Below are positions 1 through 6,497 of a DNA stretch of 19,669 nt, in pieces. Origin of the DNA: Bacillota bacterium (lineage in GTDB: Bacteria > Bacillota > GCA-003054495 > Carboxydocellales > JAJZTU01). Made by a program: the position numbers and the translations under genes. The stretch lies in NCBI GenBank assembly GCA_021848765.1, contig JAJZTU010000029.1, positions 1 to 19,669 on the forward strand, read 5' to 3'. Under the pieces are notes generated by a model that was given only the letters and a program-made list of their open reading frames with translations, had not been told where the DNA came from and searched no databases. How positions within the stretch are numbered: position 1 is the first letter of the stretch; each line of letters starts with the position of its first letter.

Positions 1-203
1 GTATAGTGGTAAACTGCCAGGGCCTGGGCATCAGCACCAAGAATATGCCGATGGATATGAAAAATCCCCACCACGGCCCACTGAATCAGGAGGATATAAG
101 AAAACTGTATCAGGGTCAGGTGGTGGTCGGCAGAGGGAATAACCCTTACTTTAAAACTGATGTTCTATCCGTGGGGTTGCAGCGTCGCATAGATAATCGC
201 TAA
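1..203 (+). pseudogene. C-terminal remnant of a sensor-kinase extracytoplasmic domain
   Basis: An open frame enters from the left edge and stops at 201-203. The visible residues include IVVNCQG near the start and VVVGRGNNPYF...TDVLSVG near the end. This order (hydrophobic strand ending in a turn, then a VVxGRGxxPYF strand, then xVLSVxxP) is the pattern of the extracellular sensing domain of many clostridial HAMP histidine kinases. The kinase at 7407 has the comparable order IIITDLKG then VFSGRVSG then FLAAVPL. Here the reading breaks off straight after VLSVG with an unrelated tail (LQRRIDNR), and no HAMP, HisKA or ATPase part follows before the next gene. I infer a truncated or decayed kinase. 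The upstream part lies outside the window, and a short independent protein cannot be excluded. Confidence 0.35.
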
Positions 204-233
204 TTAAAGAATAATGCTACAAAGGAGGTGTTA

Positions 234-827
234 GTGTTTAGTCAGCTGTTTCAGAACTCTGTAGAGTTTTTTCAGATATATGGTGCTGTGGGATTATTTT
301 TGATGTCCTTTGCAGAATCCTCCTTTTTTCCAGTACCACCTGATATTTTACTTGTGGCAATGTCTCTCAATGCACCGAAGTTGGCTTTGTGGTACGCTTT
401 GATTACATCTATAGCTTCTGTGTTGGGTGGGATTTTGGGTTATTTTATCGGTGCTACGACGGGGCGCCCACTACTAGATCGCTGGGTATCCTCTAAGCGA
501 GTGTCACAAATGGAGGCATTATTTCATCGTTACGGTGGTTGGGCTGTGGCAATTGCAGGCTTTACACCGATACCTTATAAGGTCTTTACCATCGGTGCAG
601 GAGTGTTTCGTATTCAGAAAGGGACATTTATTGTTGCATCACTGCTCAGCAGAAGCGCTCGTTTTTTCCTTGAGGGATTGATTATTTTTTACCTGGGAGC
701 GGCAGCTAAAAGTTTTTTGAGCAGTTATTTAGAAATTCTTACAGTTGGAGTAGCTTTGGCAGTGCTACTGCTCTATCTAGCCCTACGACACACTAGGGCC
801 GGGAAACAATCGAATTCCCTCAAGTAA
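234..827 (+). CDS. DedA/YqaA-family membrane protein (SNARE-associated fold)
   Basis: A 197-residue integral membrane protein. The N-terminal part carries a GLFLMSFAESSFFPVPPDIL segment, the usual first re-entrant motif of DedA/YqaA proteins. A GGILGYFIG segment follows, and the middle has FTPIPYKVFTIGAG, the YqaA-type counterpart of the family's second motif with its conserved proline and glycines. The C-terminus is hydrophobic and ends in a basic tail. DedA-family proteins are lipid transporters or scramblases tied to membrane homeostasis and proton-motive force; the exact substrate of YqaA-type members is not established. The start is GTG at 234, five bases after AAAGGAGG at 221-228; an in-frame GTG at 228 lies inside the ribosome site and is unlikely. 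The gene ends before a strong terminator at 856-894 and appears monocistronic. Confidence 0.85.
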   Translation: MFSQLFQNSVEFFQIYGAVGLFLMSFAESSFFPVPPDILLVAMSLNAPKLALWYALITSIASVLGGILGYFIGATTGRPLLDRWVSSKRVSQMEALFHRYGGWAVAIAGFTPIPYKVFTIGAGVFRIQKGTFIVASLLSRSARFFLEGLIIFYLGAAAKSFLSSYLEILTVGVALAVLLLYLALRHTRAGKQSNSLK

Positions 828-855
828 ATTACTAGATAAATCGGATAGAGAGATC

Positions 856-894
856 AAAAACAAGAAGCAAGCTCACGGCCTGCTTCTTGTTTTT
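856..894. terminator. Bidirectional intrinsic terminator
   Basis: A 14-bp perfect inverted repeat (856-869 with 881-894) has an A-rich left arm and T-rich right arm, so it can end transcription from both sides. It serves the DedA-type gene on the plus strand and the minus-strand group ending with the small ORF at 926. Confidence 0.9.
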
Positions 895-925
895 ATGCTA
901 ATCGTTTTTGAAAATTGGCCTTTTA

Positions 926-1060
926 TTACATAGGGATATTTAACGCTTTTAGAAAATGAACGTAAATATTCCCTTTGTCTAGTGTTACGTTCGGGATTAC
1001 CCATAGTGATAATAGTGATACTGTAAGCAAAAGAGCAAGTACGGTTTTCCTAGAAAACAA
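926..1060 (-). CDS. Small hydrophobic protein, 44 aa
   Basis: A 44-residue open frame starting with TTG at 1060 and ending with TAA at 926-928. Residues 6-22 form one hydrophobic stretch (TVLALLLTVSLLSLWVI) after a basic start (FSRK), compatible with a signal anchor or signal peptide. The polar remainder is only about 20 residues. AAGGAG lies 10 bases upstream of the start. It sits 52 bp after the stop of the DUF1624-type gene on the same strand, and the next thing downstream is the 856-894 terminator, so it may be the last gene of that operon. No family is recognised. The frame is short and chance cannot be excluded. Confidence 0.35.
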   Translation of the reverse strand: MFSRKTVLALLLTVSLLSLWVIPNVTLDKGNIYVHFLKALNIPM

Positions 1061-1112
1061 GCAGGATCAGCTCCTTATCGATTTCATTTATTTTGATAGA
1101 ATGTTTTGCAAT

Positions 1113-1820
1113 TCATGTGAGCTTGAAGGCAACGTATAGGATAAGTAGCAACACTGGCTGATGCAACAAGTAAATGCTCAGTGAATGTTGCCCTGGCTTA
1201 AGCCAAAAGCTTTGGCTTAGGTCCCAGGGAAAAATACTGATTCTTTCCCGATACTTTATTCTGCCGAAGGCTACCCCCCAAAGAAATAGACCAAACCAGG
1301 GGAAAAGTGGGTAATAGTCGGCTGAATAGAAGTCTGCTGACAAAAGTCCTAGTGGTGCCAGCCAGTTATTGGGTGCTGTGAGTGATGGTAAGCTAACACC
1401 GATGATCATGATTCCAGACCCAATGAGTATTAAAAAAAATGCCTTTAATTTTTGGAAAAAGGTTGATAGTAATATACTGACCCCGAGGAGATGAAGAATA
1501 CCAAAAATAATGTTGGAACCCGGAACAGCGATGGATGTGGTGACCGTGATAGCAAGGGCCCACAGCAAGAGGTGCAGACCTCTTTTCGTATTATTTTTAC
1601 TTAAGGTACAACTAATGCCGGCCAGAAAGATGAACAGTGAGGCCGATGCCTTGCCGATATAATAAACCACACCTGATTCATAATGAATGGGGATATTGTA
1701 AAAAAAGTGCAGGTCATATATCAGATGAAAAAATACCATTAGTAAGATAGCTATACTTCGAAAGAAATCCAGTTCCCATATACGATGGGAGGGCCTGTGT
1801 TGGTTCAGTAAATTTGCCAA
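1113..1820 (-). CDS. DUF1624-type membrane acyltransferase (heparan-alpha-glucosaminide N-acetyltransferase-like)
   Basis: A 235-residue polytopic membrane protein. Near the N-terminus it reads IWELDFFRSIAILLMVFFHL followed by IYDLHFF, the signature of DUF1624/HGSNAT-catalytic proteins (acidic-Asp-x-x-R-x-x-A-I-x-x-M-x-x-x-H with a later Y-D-L). Several hydrophobic segments follow, including FGILHLLGVSILL and YPLFPWFGLFLWG, and the C-terminus has SLSIYLLHQPVLL, the usual last helix of this family with its His. These proteins are thought to move acyl groups across the membrane onto glycans; the substrate here is unknown. I place the start at TTG 1820, nine bases after AAGGAG. A longer frame from TTG 1856 has no ribosome site and begins with residues unlike the family. 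It lies 122 bp downstream of the unknown gene at 1943-2302, with no terminator seen between, so both are probably transcribed from the boxed promoter at 2342-2396. Confidence 0.8.
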   Translation of the reverse strand: MANLLNQHRPSHRIWELDFFRSIAILLMVFFHLIYDLHFFYNIPIHYESGVVYYIGKASASLFIFLAGISCTLSKNNTKRGLHLLLWALAITVTTSIAVPGSNIIFGILHLLGVSILLSTFFQKLKAFFLILIGSGIMIIGVSLPSLTAPNNWLAPLGLLSADFYSADYYPLFPWFGLFLWGVAFGRIKYRERISIFPWDLSQSFWLKPGQHSLSIYLLHQPVLLLILYVAFKLT

Positions 1821-1942
1821 ATAGGATAACTCCTTACATAATTCATGAAAGATCAATCAATGCTAGACTGTTTTTGGTATTCAAATATCTATCTAACATA
1901 CTCTAGGATTCAAAGCCAAAGTGGATATGAGATTATGCATCA

Positions 1943-2302
1943 CTAAATGTTGCTTAGTCTACCGATTTCCATCTCAATTAGAGCTATTGGAGAAATTTGC
2001 TCCACCATTTTTATAAATTGGGGCGATCGAAAATCGATCTTACACAAGATGATTTCTGTACTGATGGGTGCGAATTTTTTCACCACCATAAAACCAGATT
2101 CGGTTTCCATGATTAGTTTGGAGCTACTAGGTACTTGCAAAACCATGACAGCTGGTTTGTAAAGCTTATTAAAACCTACGCAATTGCGGGAATCCATCAT
2201 CGCCTCAGAAAAATTGTTACGCAGTGTTTGGCCAGGGGTAAACCCAGATAAGATAACTTTTTTTATCGAATCCAGGGCTTCACCAAAATATAGCTGCTGC
2301 AA
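1943..2302 (-). CDS. Conserved-looking hypothetical protein, 119 aa
   Basis: Start is TTG at 2302, preceded by AAGGAGG with a seven-base spacer. The open frame extends to 2434, but that part would contain the promoter, so the long version is rejected. The product is soluble, without signal or membrane segments, and I recognise no family. It begins QQLYFGEALDSIKKVI, has mixed alpha/beta character in the middle and ends with an alternating hydrophobic segment (ISPIALIEMEIG). It is the first gene downstream of a four-unit 11-bp-repeat promoter (2342-2396, minus) and probably heads an operon with the DUF1624-type acyltransferase. That places it under the predicted two-component regulon. Function unknown. 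Confidence 0.6.
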   Translation of the reverse strand: MQQLYFGEALDSIKKVILSGFTPGQTLRNNFSEAMMDSRNCVGFNKLYKPAVMVLQVPSSSKLIMETESGFMVVKKFAPISTEIILCKIDFRSPQFIKMVEQISPIALIEMEIGRLSNI

Positions 2303-2341
2303 CTTCAAACCTCCTTCGTATCGATCAACTGATCTTCTTAT

Positions 2342-2396
2342 AGAATAACGAATCAATTTGTCATGAATGTTACAGGAATGAAAACTTTTTGTGATA
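2342..2396 (-). promoter_or_regulatory. Response-regulator box and promoter for the 2302-to-1113 group
   Basis: Read on the minus strand, four hexamers at an exact 11-bp period occupy 2396-2358: TATCAC, GTTTTC, TGTAAC, TGACAA. After 10 bp comes the -10 hexamer TATTCT (2347-2342). No -35 element fits. The arrangement matches the other boxed promoters in the window and points to activation by an OmpR/PhoB-family regulator. Confidence 0.7.
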
Positions 2397-2435
2397 ATTG
2401 CAACTTGATGAATCAAGGTGAAATAATTTGCCAAA

Positions 2436-2490
2436 TATCACAAAAATGTTAAATACTTGTGACTTGGTTGTAACATTAGAAGATTATACT
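2436..2490 (+). promoter_or_regulatory. Response-regulator box and promoter for the SHOCT gene
   Basis: Four hexamers with 11-bp period: TATCAC (2436), TGTTAA (2447), TGTGAC (2458), TGTAAC (2469). Ten bases after the last comes TATACT at 2485-2490 as the -10. No -35 is needed or seen. It is divergent from the 2342-2396 site, with 39 bp between the two boxes. Confidence 0.75.
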
Positions 2491-2525
2491 TTGAGTTAGA
2501 AGCCCGCCTTTAACATATATCTTTA

Positions 2526-2546
2526 GCCCGAACAGGGCGCTTTTTT
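2526..2546 (+). terminator. Short leader hairpin with T-run upstream of the SHOCT gene
   Basis: GCCC (2526-2529) can pair with GGGC (2535-2538), followed shortly by six T residues at 2541-2546. The stem is only four base pairs, so termination would be weak. It sits between the promoter at 2485 and the gene at 2599, the same place as the much stronger leader terminator at 6577-6607 before the two-component genes. Confidence 0.3.
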
Positions 2547-2598
2547 GAAACAACTCCTAAGGGAGAGAACATTATAAAAATAAGGGGGAATTTGTATT

Positions 2599-2865
2599 AT
2601 GATGTGGGGTGGCCATCATGGAATGGGCATGCTTGGTGGAAACTTAAGTAATCTAGGTTGGTTTGGTTGGGTGGTGATGATTTTACAAATGCTTATTCCG
2701 CTGATACTGATGGGTGCGGTTATTTATTTTCTCTATAAGTTAGGTTCAAGGAAATTAGCCGGAGCAGGATCGTCCGATGCCTTAAGCATTTTGAACGTGA
2801 GATATGCAAAAAACGAAATAACAACGGAGGAGTATAAGCGGATCAAGGAAGAATTAATACGATAA
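2599..2865 (+). CDS. Small SHOCT-domain membrane protein with His/Met-rich N-terminus
   Basis: An 88-residue protein. Residues 1-14 are Met/Gly/His-rich (MMWGGHHGMGMLGG). One transmembrane helix spans about residues 20-46. The C-terminal 30 residues (LSILNVRYAKNEITTEEYKRIKEELI) are a clear SHOCT domain: L-x-x-R-Y-A-x-G/N-E-I-x-x-E-E-Y-x-x-x-K. SHOCT proteins of this shape are common in Firmicutes beside metal and envelope-stress genes, but their biochemical role is poorly known. The exposed His/Met cluster suggests metal contact, which is inference. The start is ATG 2599 (or 2602), ten bases after AAGGGGG. Transcription comes from the boxed promoter at 2436-2490 and ends at the terminator at 2876-2899. 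Confidence 0.8.
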   Translation: MMWGGHHGMGMLGGNLSNLGWFGWVVMILQMLIPLILMGAVIYFLYKLGSRKLAGAGSSDALSILNVRYAKNEITTEEYKRIKEELIR

Positions 2866-2875
2866 GCATTGCCAA

Positions 2876-2899
2876 AGCCCAACACCGTTGGGCTTTTTT
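2876..2899 (+). terminator. Intrinsic terminator after the SHOCT gene
   Basis: An eight-bp perfect stem (AGCCCAAC with GTTGGGCT), three-base loop and six T residues. It separates the SHOCT gene from htrA, so htrA needs its own promoter or read-through. Confidence 0.9.
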
Positions 2900-2969
2900 C
2901 ACTATCAGTAAGTATAAAAATGCTAATAATAACGGTGGGGAGAAACTTTAAAATTACGGAGGCAAACCA

Positions 2970-4106
2970 ATGGCTAATTGGAAAAAGATTGGGCTATATA
3001 CAATGATACTAGCTTTTTTATCCGGCATTCTGTTTACCGCAGGATCTTATTTGGTTCAAGATTTAAAACCTAAACAAGACATGATAAGCCAGCAAGAGGG
3101 AGTAGCAAATGCCGGACAGCTCGGCGTGGGACCCGATACCATCTCGAATATTGTTGAGAAAGCTGGCTCAGCGGTGGTAAAAATAAATACAACAGTTCAA
3201 GTGGGAGGGGATAACCCATTGAATAACGATCCTTTTTTCCGACAGTTTCATGGTGTACGCCCTCAATCTCAGTATCAAAACGGTGTAGGATCAGGGTTTA
3301 TTATTTCTAAAGACGGATACGTCCTAACCAATGAGCACGTTATTGATGGAGCCCAAAGCATTACGGTGTTGGTAAAGGGTCAAAACAAACCCTATGAAGC
3401 CAAATTAGTTGGGGCAGATGCTGCTCTAGATTTAGCTGTATTAAAAATTGAAGGAAAAGAATTTCCAACGCTTACACTGGGAGATTCGAACAAAATTCGG
3501 GTGGGCAACTGGGTTATTGCCATTGGTAGCCCCTTTGGATTGGAGGACACAGTTACCATTGGGGTGATTAGTGCGAAGGAACGACCAATAGAATTAGAAA
3601 ACCGCACCTTTGACCACCTATTGCAAACCGATGCATCAATTAATCCTGGCAATAGTGGTGGACCCTTATTAAACCTAAATGGTGAGGTTATTGGTATAAA
3701 CACAGCTATTAACGCTCAGGCACAGGGCATTGGCTTTGCCATACCAAGTAGCACGGTCAAGGAAGTTTTGGAAGAGTTAATTCAACAAGGTACAGTAAAA
3801 CGTCCTTGGCTAGGGGTGCAAATTCAACCAGTTACTCCAGATATTGCAAACTATCTAGGCTACCAAGCTAGCGAGGGGGCTTTAATCTACGGGGTGGTAC
3901 CAGGCGGTCCAGCCGATAAGGCCGGGGTTAAAGAAGGGGATATTGTATTAAGTATAGATGGTAATAAGATAGAGAATCCCGAGGACTTAATAAAGACGAT
4001 GCAAAAAAAGAAAGTAGGAACACAGGTGGAGGTTCAATTGTTTCGTCAGGGGGGAATTATTAATTTACAAGTAAAAGCCTCTGAAAGGCCCACCAATATA
4101 AACTAG
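2970..4106 (+). CDS. htrA: HtrA/DegP-family membrane-anchored serine protease
   Basis: A 378-residue HtrA-family protease that degrades or handles misfolded exported proteins on the outer face of the membrane. One N-terminal membrane anchor lies at about residues 8-28. The trypsin-like domain spans about 57-265 with the full triad: His123 in LTNEHVIDG, Asp154 in DAALDLAVLKI and Ser229 in the GNSGGPLLN motif. A single PDZ domain follows (about 275-372, with GALIYGVVPGGPADKAGVKEGDIV). Length and one-PDZ layout match Gram-positive HtrA/YkdA/YyxA proteins. The start is ATG 2970 after ACGGAGG at 2956-2962. No 11-bp-repeat box is seen directly upstream; a terminator at 2876-2899 separates it from the boxed SHOCT gene, so regulation could be by read-through. 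In Bacillus, htrA genes are targets of the CssRS two-component system, which fits the neighbourhood. It is followed by a terminator at 4138-4171. Confidence 0.95.
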   Translation: MANWKKIGLYTMILAFLSGILFTAGSYLVQDLKPKQDMISQQEGVANAGQLGVGPDTISNIVEKAGSAVVKINTTVQVGGDNPLNNDPFFRQFHGVRPQSQYQNGVGSGFIISKDGYVLTNEHVIDGAQSITVLVKGQNKPYEAKLVGADAALDLAVLKIEGKEFPTLTLGDSNKIRVGNWVIAIGSPFGLEDTVTIGVISAKERPIELENRTFDHLLQTDASINPGNSGGPLLNLNGEVIGINTAINAQAQGIGFAIPSSTVKEVLEELIQQGTVKRPWLGVQIQPVTPDIANYLGYQASEGALIYGVVPGGPADKAGVKEGDIVLSIDGNKIENPEDLIKTMQKKKVGTQVEVQLFRQGGIINLQVKASERPTNIN

Positions 4107-4137
4107 TTGGATCAATGTAGAATCAATTTTTTAAGAG

Positions 4138-4171
4138 ACCTGTATCACTTTAGGGTGGTGCAGGTTTTTTT
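4138..4171 (+). terminator. Intrinsic terminator after htrA
   Basis: ACCTGTATCAC (4138-4148) pairs with GTGGTGCAGGT (4155-4165) using two G-U pairs, six-base loop, then a seven-T run. Confidence 0.85.
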
Positions 4172-4317
4172 GTGGAAAGATTTAATCGTTTAGCCTCAAG
4201 CATTAGTGTTTTTATTTCTACAAAATTTTTCTAGTACCTACTAAAAACGACCTATTACTTACGAATAACTTTATGGAAAAACAGGAAGGAGGTGCCATTA
4301 GGGTTATCTGAAAATAG

Positions 4318-4440
4318 AAACGCTTAATTTCCAGTGGTGGGAAACGGGGGAAAACAATAATTGGGGTGAATTGCAAAAGCAAGGGGCTAACTTTCGGCCC
4401 TAACCCGTCAGCTAACCTCGTAGGCGTAGAAAGAGAGGCA
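4318..4440 (+). ncRNA. c-di-AMP riboswitch (ydaO/yuaA class) in the leader of the NlpC/P60 gene
   Basis: The leader carries the conserved ydaO-class blocks in order: CGCTTAATTTCCAG (4321-4334), an ACGGGGGAAA block (4344-4353), TTGGGGTGAATTG (4361-4373), and the strongly conserved AACCCGTCAGCTAACCTCG (4402-4420) followed by TAGGCGTAGAAAGAGAGGC. This class binds cyclic di-AMP and typically switches off cell-wall hydrolase and potassium-transport genes; upstream of a LysM-NlpC/P60 gene is a classic location. No intrinsic terminator lies between the conserved core and the start codon at 4443. The GAGAGG ribosome site is part of the riboswitch 3' end, which suggests control of translation initiation, though this is inferred. 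Exact ends are approximate. Confidence 0.92.
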
Positions 4441-4442
4441 GC

Positions 4443-5066
4443 ATGAAAAAGGCAAAAAACTTACTGTGTACCATTCTATTAAGTGGGATTTTGGTTACTT
4501 TGCCCACGGCGGCTTTTGCCGATACATACCACACTGTTAAGAAGGGAGATTCCCTCTGGGTTATCGCCAAAAGCTATGGTACAACCGTAGCGGAACTGCA
4601 GAGGCAAAATAGTCTGAAGTCCGATGCGATTTTTCCAGGGCAATCCTTGCTGATTAAGGGTGAGGTTAGACAACCAGTCAACAATGTTTCCCGGGGTGCA
4701 GGGCGGATTGATACTATTCTGGAATATGCCAAAACTCTAATGGGTTCACCCTACCGCTATGGCGGACAAACCCCCCAGGGCTTTGATTGTTCTGGTTATA
4801 TTCAGTATGTCTTAAAGAATTTTGGCTTAACCACACCCCGCACGGCGGCAGAGCAGTTTAACAGCGGCAAAAAAATAACCCCCCAAGAAGCAAGGCCTGG
4901 GGATTTGGTGGCCTTTAAAGATGGGGCAAGCATCTCGCACTCGGGCATTTACCTGGGAGGCGGCAAGTTTATCAGTTCTGCATCCAGCAAAGGGGTATCC
5001 ATTGCCGATGTATACGGGCCATACTGGGGCCAGCATTTCTTTGGTTTTAGCAGATTAATTGATTAG
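4443..5066 (+). CDS. Secreted LysM-NlpC/P60 peptidoglycan endopeptidase
   Basis: A 207-residue exported cell-wall hydrolase. A signal peptide covers about residues 1-26 (cleavage after AAFA). One LysM domain spans about 28-72 (YHTVKKGDSLWVIAKSYG...IFPGQSLLI) and anchors the enzyme to glycan. The NlpC/P60 domain spans about 88-207: Cys116 in GFDCSGYIQ is the nucleophile and His166 in SHSGIYLGGG the general base. The position of the usual third polar residue (His in FIHAS) reads FISSAS, so Ser178 stands there, an oddity. This family cuts within peptide stems (gamma-D-Glu to diamino acid). The start is ATG 4443 with GAGAGG just upstream inside the c-di-AMP riboswitch, so expression should fall when c-di-AMP is high. 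Monocistronic: a terminator follows at 5072-5116. Confidence 0.93.
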   Translation: MKKAKNLLCTILLSGILVTLPTAAFADTYHTVKKGDSLWVIAKSYGTTVAELQRQNSLKSDAIFPGQSLLIKGEVRQPVNNVSRGAGRIDTILEYAKTLMGSPYRYGGQTPQGFDCSGYIQYVLKNFGLTTPRTAAEQFNSGKKITPQEARPGDLVAFKDGASISHSGIYLGGGKFISSASSKGVSIADVYGPYWGQHFFGFSRLID

Positions 5067-5071
5067 TAAAT

Positions 5072-5116
5072 ATGGCAGGGGCTTTCTCCAGTGAGGAAGT
5101 CCCTGCCATTTGGTTT
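5072..5116 (+). terminator. Intrinsic terminator after the NlpC/P60 gene
   Basis: ATGGCAGGG (5072-5080) pairs with CCCTGCCAT (5101-5109), and the inner CTTTCTC/GAGGAAG segment extends the stem. A short T-rich stretch follows. Its end abuts the next boxed promoter. Confidence 0.7.
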
Positions 5117-5170
5117 ATTACAAAAATGTTAAAATCCTGTAACATTCCTGTGATGTTCATAGGCTAAAAT
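5116..5170 (+). promoter_or_regulatory. Response-regulator box and promoter for the Pro/Thr-rich protein
   Basis: Hexamers TATTAC (5116), TGTTAA (5127), TGTAAC (5138), TGTGAT (5149) at an 11-bp period. Ten bases later is the -10 TAAAAT (5165-5170). No -35. Same architecture as the other boxed promoters. Confidence 0.75.
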
Positions 5171-5197
5171 GAATGAAAACAGGAGGGGAAGAGAAAT

Positions 5198-5707
5198 GTG
5201 ATGTTGTCTAAAAGAAACATTATGCTCGCTGGCATGGCTGTGTTACTGGGCCTAGCCCTGGTTTTACCCCTGACCAATGGCTTGGCAAATCCATTTCGAT
5301 TTTTCACAGACAACGGGAATCAAGAGCATCAGACAAACCAGCCCCCAAGCACGGTGCAAACAACGGAAGAAATACCAACGGCCAAACAAAACAATAACCC
5401 TGCGGAGGCACCACCAGTGAACACAGGGGCTGCAACAACGAATAAACAGGAAAGCCCCTCCAGTGCACCAAAGGAGCAACCAGTGCCGGTCAGTCAAACC
5501 CCACAGCCAGTTCAGACTACCCCTGAGACTGGTGCTGCACCACAACCAGTGCCGAAGGGGGAGCAGGGGATGATGGTTCAACCAGAATCAGGTCATTATA
5601 AAGGTGCGGATTGTGCCCCTGTGGCCCCGGTGCCTTCGGATTACCAACCCAACTATGAGTGGTACTCTAAGGAAGAAGGATGGGGAAACAGGTCTGGTCA
5701 CTGGTAA
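5198..5707 (+). CDS. Secreted Pro/Thr/Gln-rich protein of unknown function
   Basis: A 169-residue protein with a basic N-terminus (SKRN) and a hydrophobic segment at about residues 9-27, read as a signal peptide or single anchor. Residues 40-130 are low complexity, dominated by Pro, Thr, Gln, Ala and Asn, with runs such as PVPVSQTPQPVQTTPE, typical of a disordered wall-spanning linker. The last 40 residues are different, with YKGADCAPVAPVPSDYQPNY then EWYSKEEGWG, aromatic-rich and containing a single Cys, and could be a small functional tip. No family is recognised. GTG 5198 or ATG 5201 are both possible after AGGAGGGG at 5181-5188. It is driven by the boxed promoter 5116-5170 and so belongs to the predicted envelope regulon. 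A terminator follows. Confidence 0.7.
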   Translation: MMLSKRNIMLAGMAVLLGLALVLPLTNGLANPFRFFTDNGNQEHQTNQPPSTVQTTEEIPTAKQNNNPAEAPPVNTGAATTNKQESPSSAPKEQPVPVSQTPQPVQTTPETGAAPQPVPKGEQGMMVQPESGHYKGADCAPVAPVPSDYQPNYEWYSKEEGWGNRSGHW

Positions 5708-5740
5708 AGAGGCTGGAAAATAGAATGAAGCAAACGAAAG

Positions 5741-5774
5741 GAAAGCACTTGGCACATTGATCCGGGTGCTTTTT
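5741..5774 (+). terminator. Intrinsic terminator after the Pro/Thr-rich gene
   Basis: GAAAGCAC (5741-5748) pairs with GTGCTTTT (5766-5773) across a long loop, ending in T residues. Moderate strength. Confidence 0.6.
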
Positions 5775-5806
5775 AAGTTTGCAAAAATGCTTATGCTAAA
5801 TAAGAA

Positions 5807-5837
5807 GCACAGAGTGCGGATTTTCCACACCCTGTGC
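5807..5837 (-). terminator. Minus-strand terminator after the 5850-6068 gene
   Basis: Read on the minus strand, GCACAGGGTG pairs with CACTCTGTGC (one G-U pair) around an 11-base loop, followed by TTCTTATTT. It lies directly downstream of the stop at 5850. Confidence 0.6.
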
Positions 5838-5849
5838 CAGGCTCTAAGG

Positions 5850-6068
5850 CTACATTGCTGAACATTTGGTTGATAAGCTACTGTGAGCAACTATTTTTAC
5901 CCACCGCAGCAAGGTTTTATACCCCTCTTTGCAGTTTGTAAAGTGTAAGGGTTCGGAAATTTCGATACCACGGTAGTTGTAAATTCTGGCTATATTCTGG
6001 TTGCTTTGATCATCCCAATCAATGGCCAGGCGTTTATCATAAATTTGTAAGATGTTTTTCTTCTTCAT
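5850..6068 (-). CDS. Hypothetical protein, 72 aa
   Basis: Starts at ATG 6068, with GGAGG seven bases upstream, and ends before the minus-strand terminator at 5807-5837. The protein begins KKKNILQIYDKRLAIDWDDQ and has a middle segment IARIYNYRGIEISEP. It is soluble, charged, with two Cys and no recognisable domain. It lies 71 bp downstream of the gene at 6140-6376 on the same strand, and no terminator was seen between, so the two probably share the boxed promoter at 6430-6484. Function unknown; the good ribosome site and own terminator argue that it is real. Confidence 0.6.
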   Translation of the reverse strand: MKKKNILQIYDKRLAIDWDDQSNQNIARIYNYRGIEISEPLHFTNCKEGYKTLLRWVKIVAHSSLSTKCSAM

Positions 6069-6139
6069 TTTCTAGCCTCCTATGTAATCTAGCATGTATA
6101 ATCAAAAATGATTGATAGTTGTGGGAATAAGCTATTTTA

Positions 6140-6376
6140 TTAGACAGCCTTTAATACCTTCATGCTTACGATATGACCTACTTCGCTAATTAACACGCAA
6201 TCACCCAGTCGCAATTCATCAAGGTCGATGAAGTTGCCGTCCGTATCCGATAAATTTTCCGGCAAAATGGTAAAACGATGGTTCCCTAATTCGTTTTTTA
6301 CCTCTACTAAACCCATATGAAAATCAAGGGAGGAGATGATTCCTCTGCAGGTAGTAACCTTTTTTCTCCTGGGCAT
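6140..6376 (-). CDS. Small basic-N-terminus hypothetical protein, 78 aa
   Basis: Start is ATG 6376 (MPRRKKVTT), with AAGGAGG six bases upstream; the longer frame from 6397 would include the ribosome site and is rejected. The N-terminus is basic. The rest alternates short hydrophobic strands, including GLVEVKNELGNHRFTILPE and LRLGDCVLISEVGHIVSM, which looks like a compact beta-barrel of OB/S1-like size, but no family can be named from sequence alone. It is the first gene after the boxed promoter at 6430-6484, divergent from the two-component operon, a position often held by small modulators of the neighbouring kinase or regulator. Such a role is only a suggestion. Confidence 0.6.
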   Translation of the reverse strand: MPRRKKVTTCRGIISSLDFHMGLVEVKNELGNHRFTILPENLSDTDGNFIDLDELRLGDCVLISEVGHIVSMKVLKAV

Positions 6377-6429
6377 GGCGAGCCTCCTTCCTAGCAAGTT
6401 GTTCGGATTGCCTCATTGAATCTGTTATT

Positions 6430-6484
6430 AGCATAATGCATCAATGTATCACCCCTGTCACAGCAATGAAAACTTTTTGTAATT
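6430..6484 (-). promoter_or_regulatory. Response-regulator box and promoter for the 6376-to-5850 pair
   Basis: On the minus strand: AATTAC (6484-6479), GTTTTC (6473-6468), TGTGAC (6462-6457), TGATAC (6451-6446), all at an 11-bp period. Ten bases later is the -10 TATGCT (6435-6430). Confidence 0.7.
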
Positions 6485-6497
6485 TAAACAGGGGAAA

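Noticed and set aside
2303..2434. N-terminal extension of the minus-strand gene at 1943-2302 up to 2434
   Set aside because: This part contains the boxed promoter at 2342-2396 and lacks a ribosome site; a good AAGGAGG precedes TTG 2302.
4286..4326. AAGGAGGTG ribosome-like site followed by a short GTG frame of 11 codons before the riboswitch
   Set aside because: The frame runs into the riboswitch core and is too short to support; the purine-rich stretch is more likely part of the leader structure.
5588..5890. 100-codon minus-strand open frame
   Set aside because: It overlaps the Pro/Thr-rich gene and the terminators at 5741-5774 and 5807-5837, has no ribosome site and an unlikely composition.
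6069..6139. Separate promoter for the 5850-6068 gene
   Set aside because: Only a TATACA-like hexamer is seen, with no box or -35; co-transcription with 6140-6376 is simpler.
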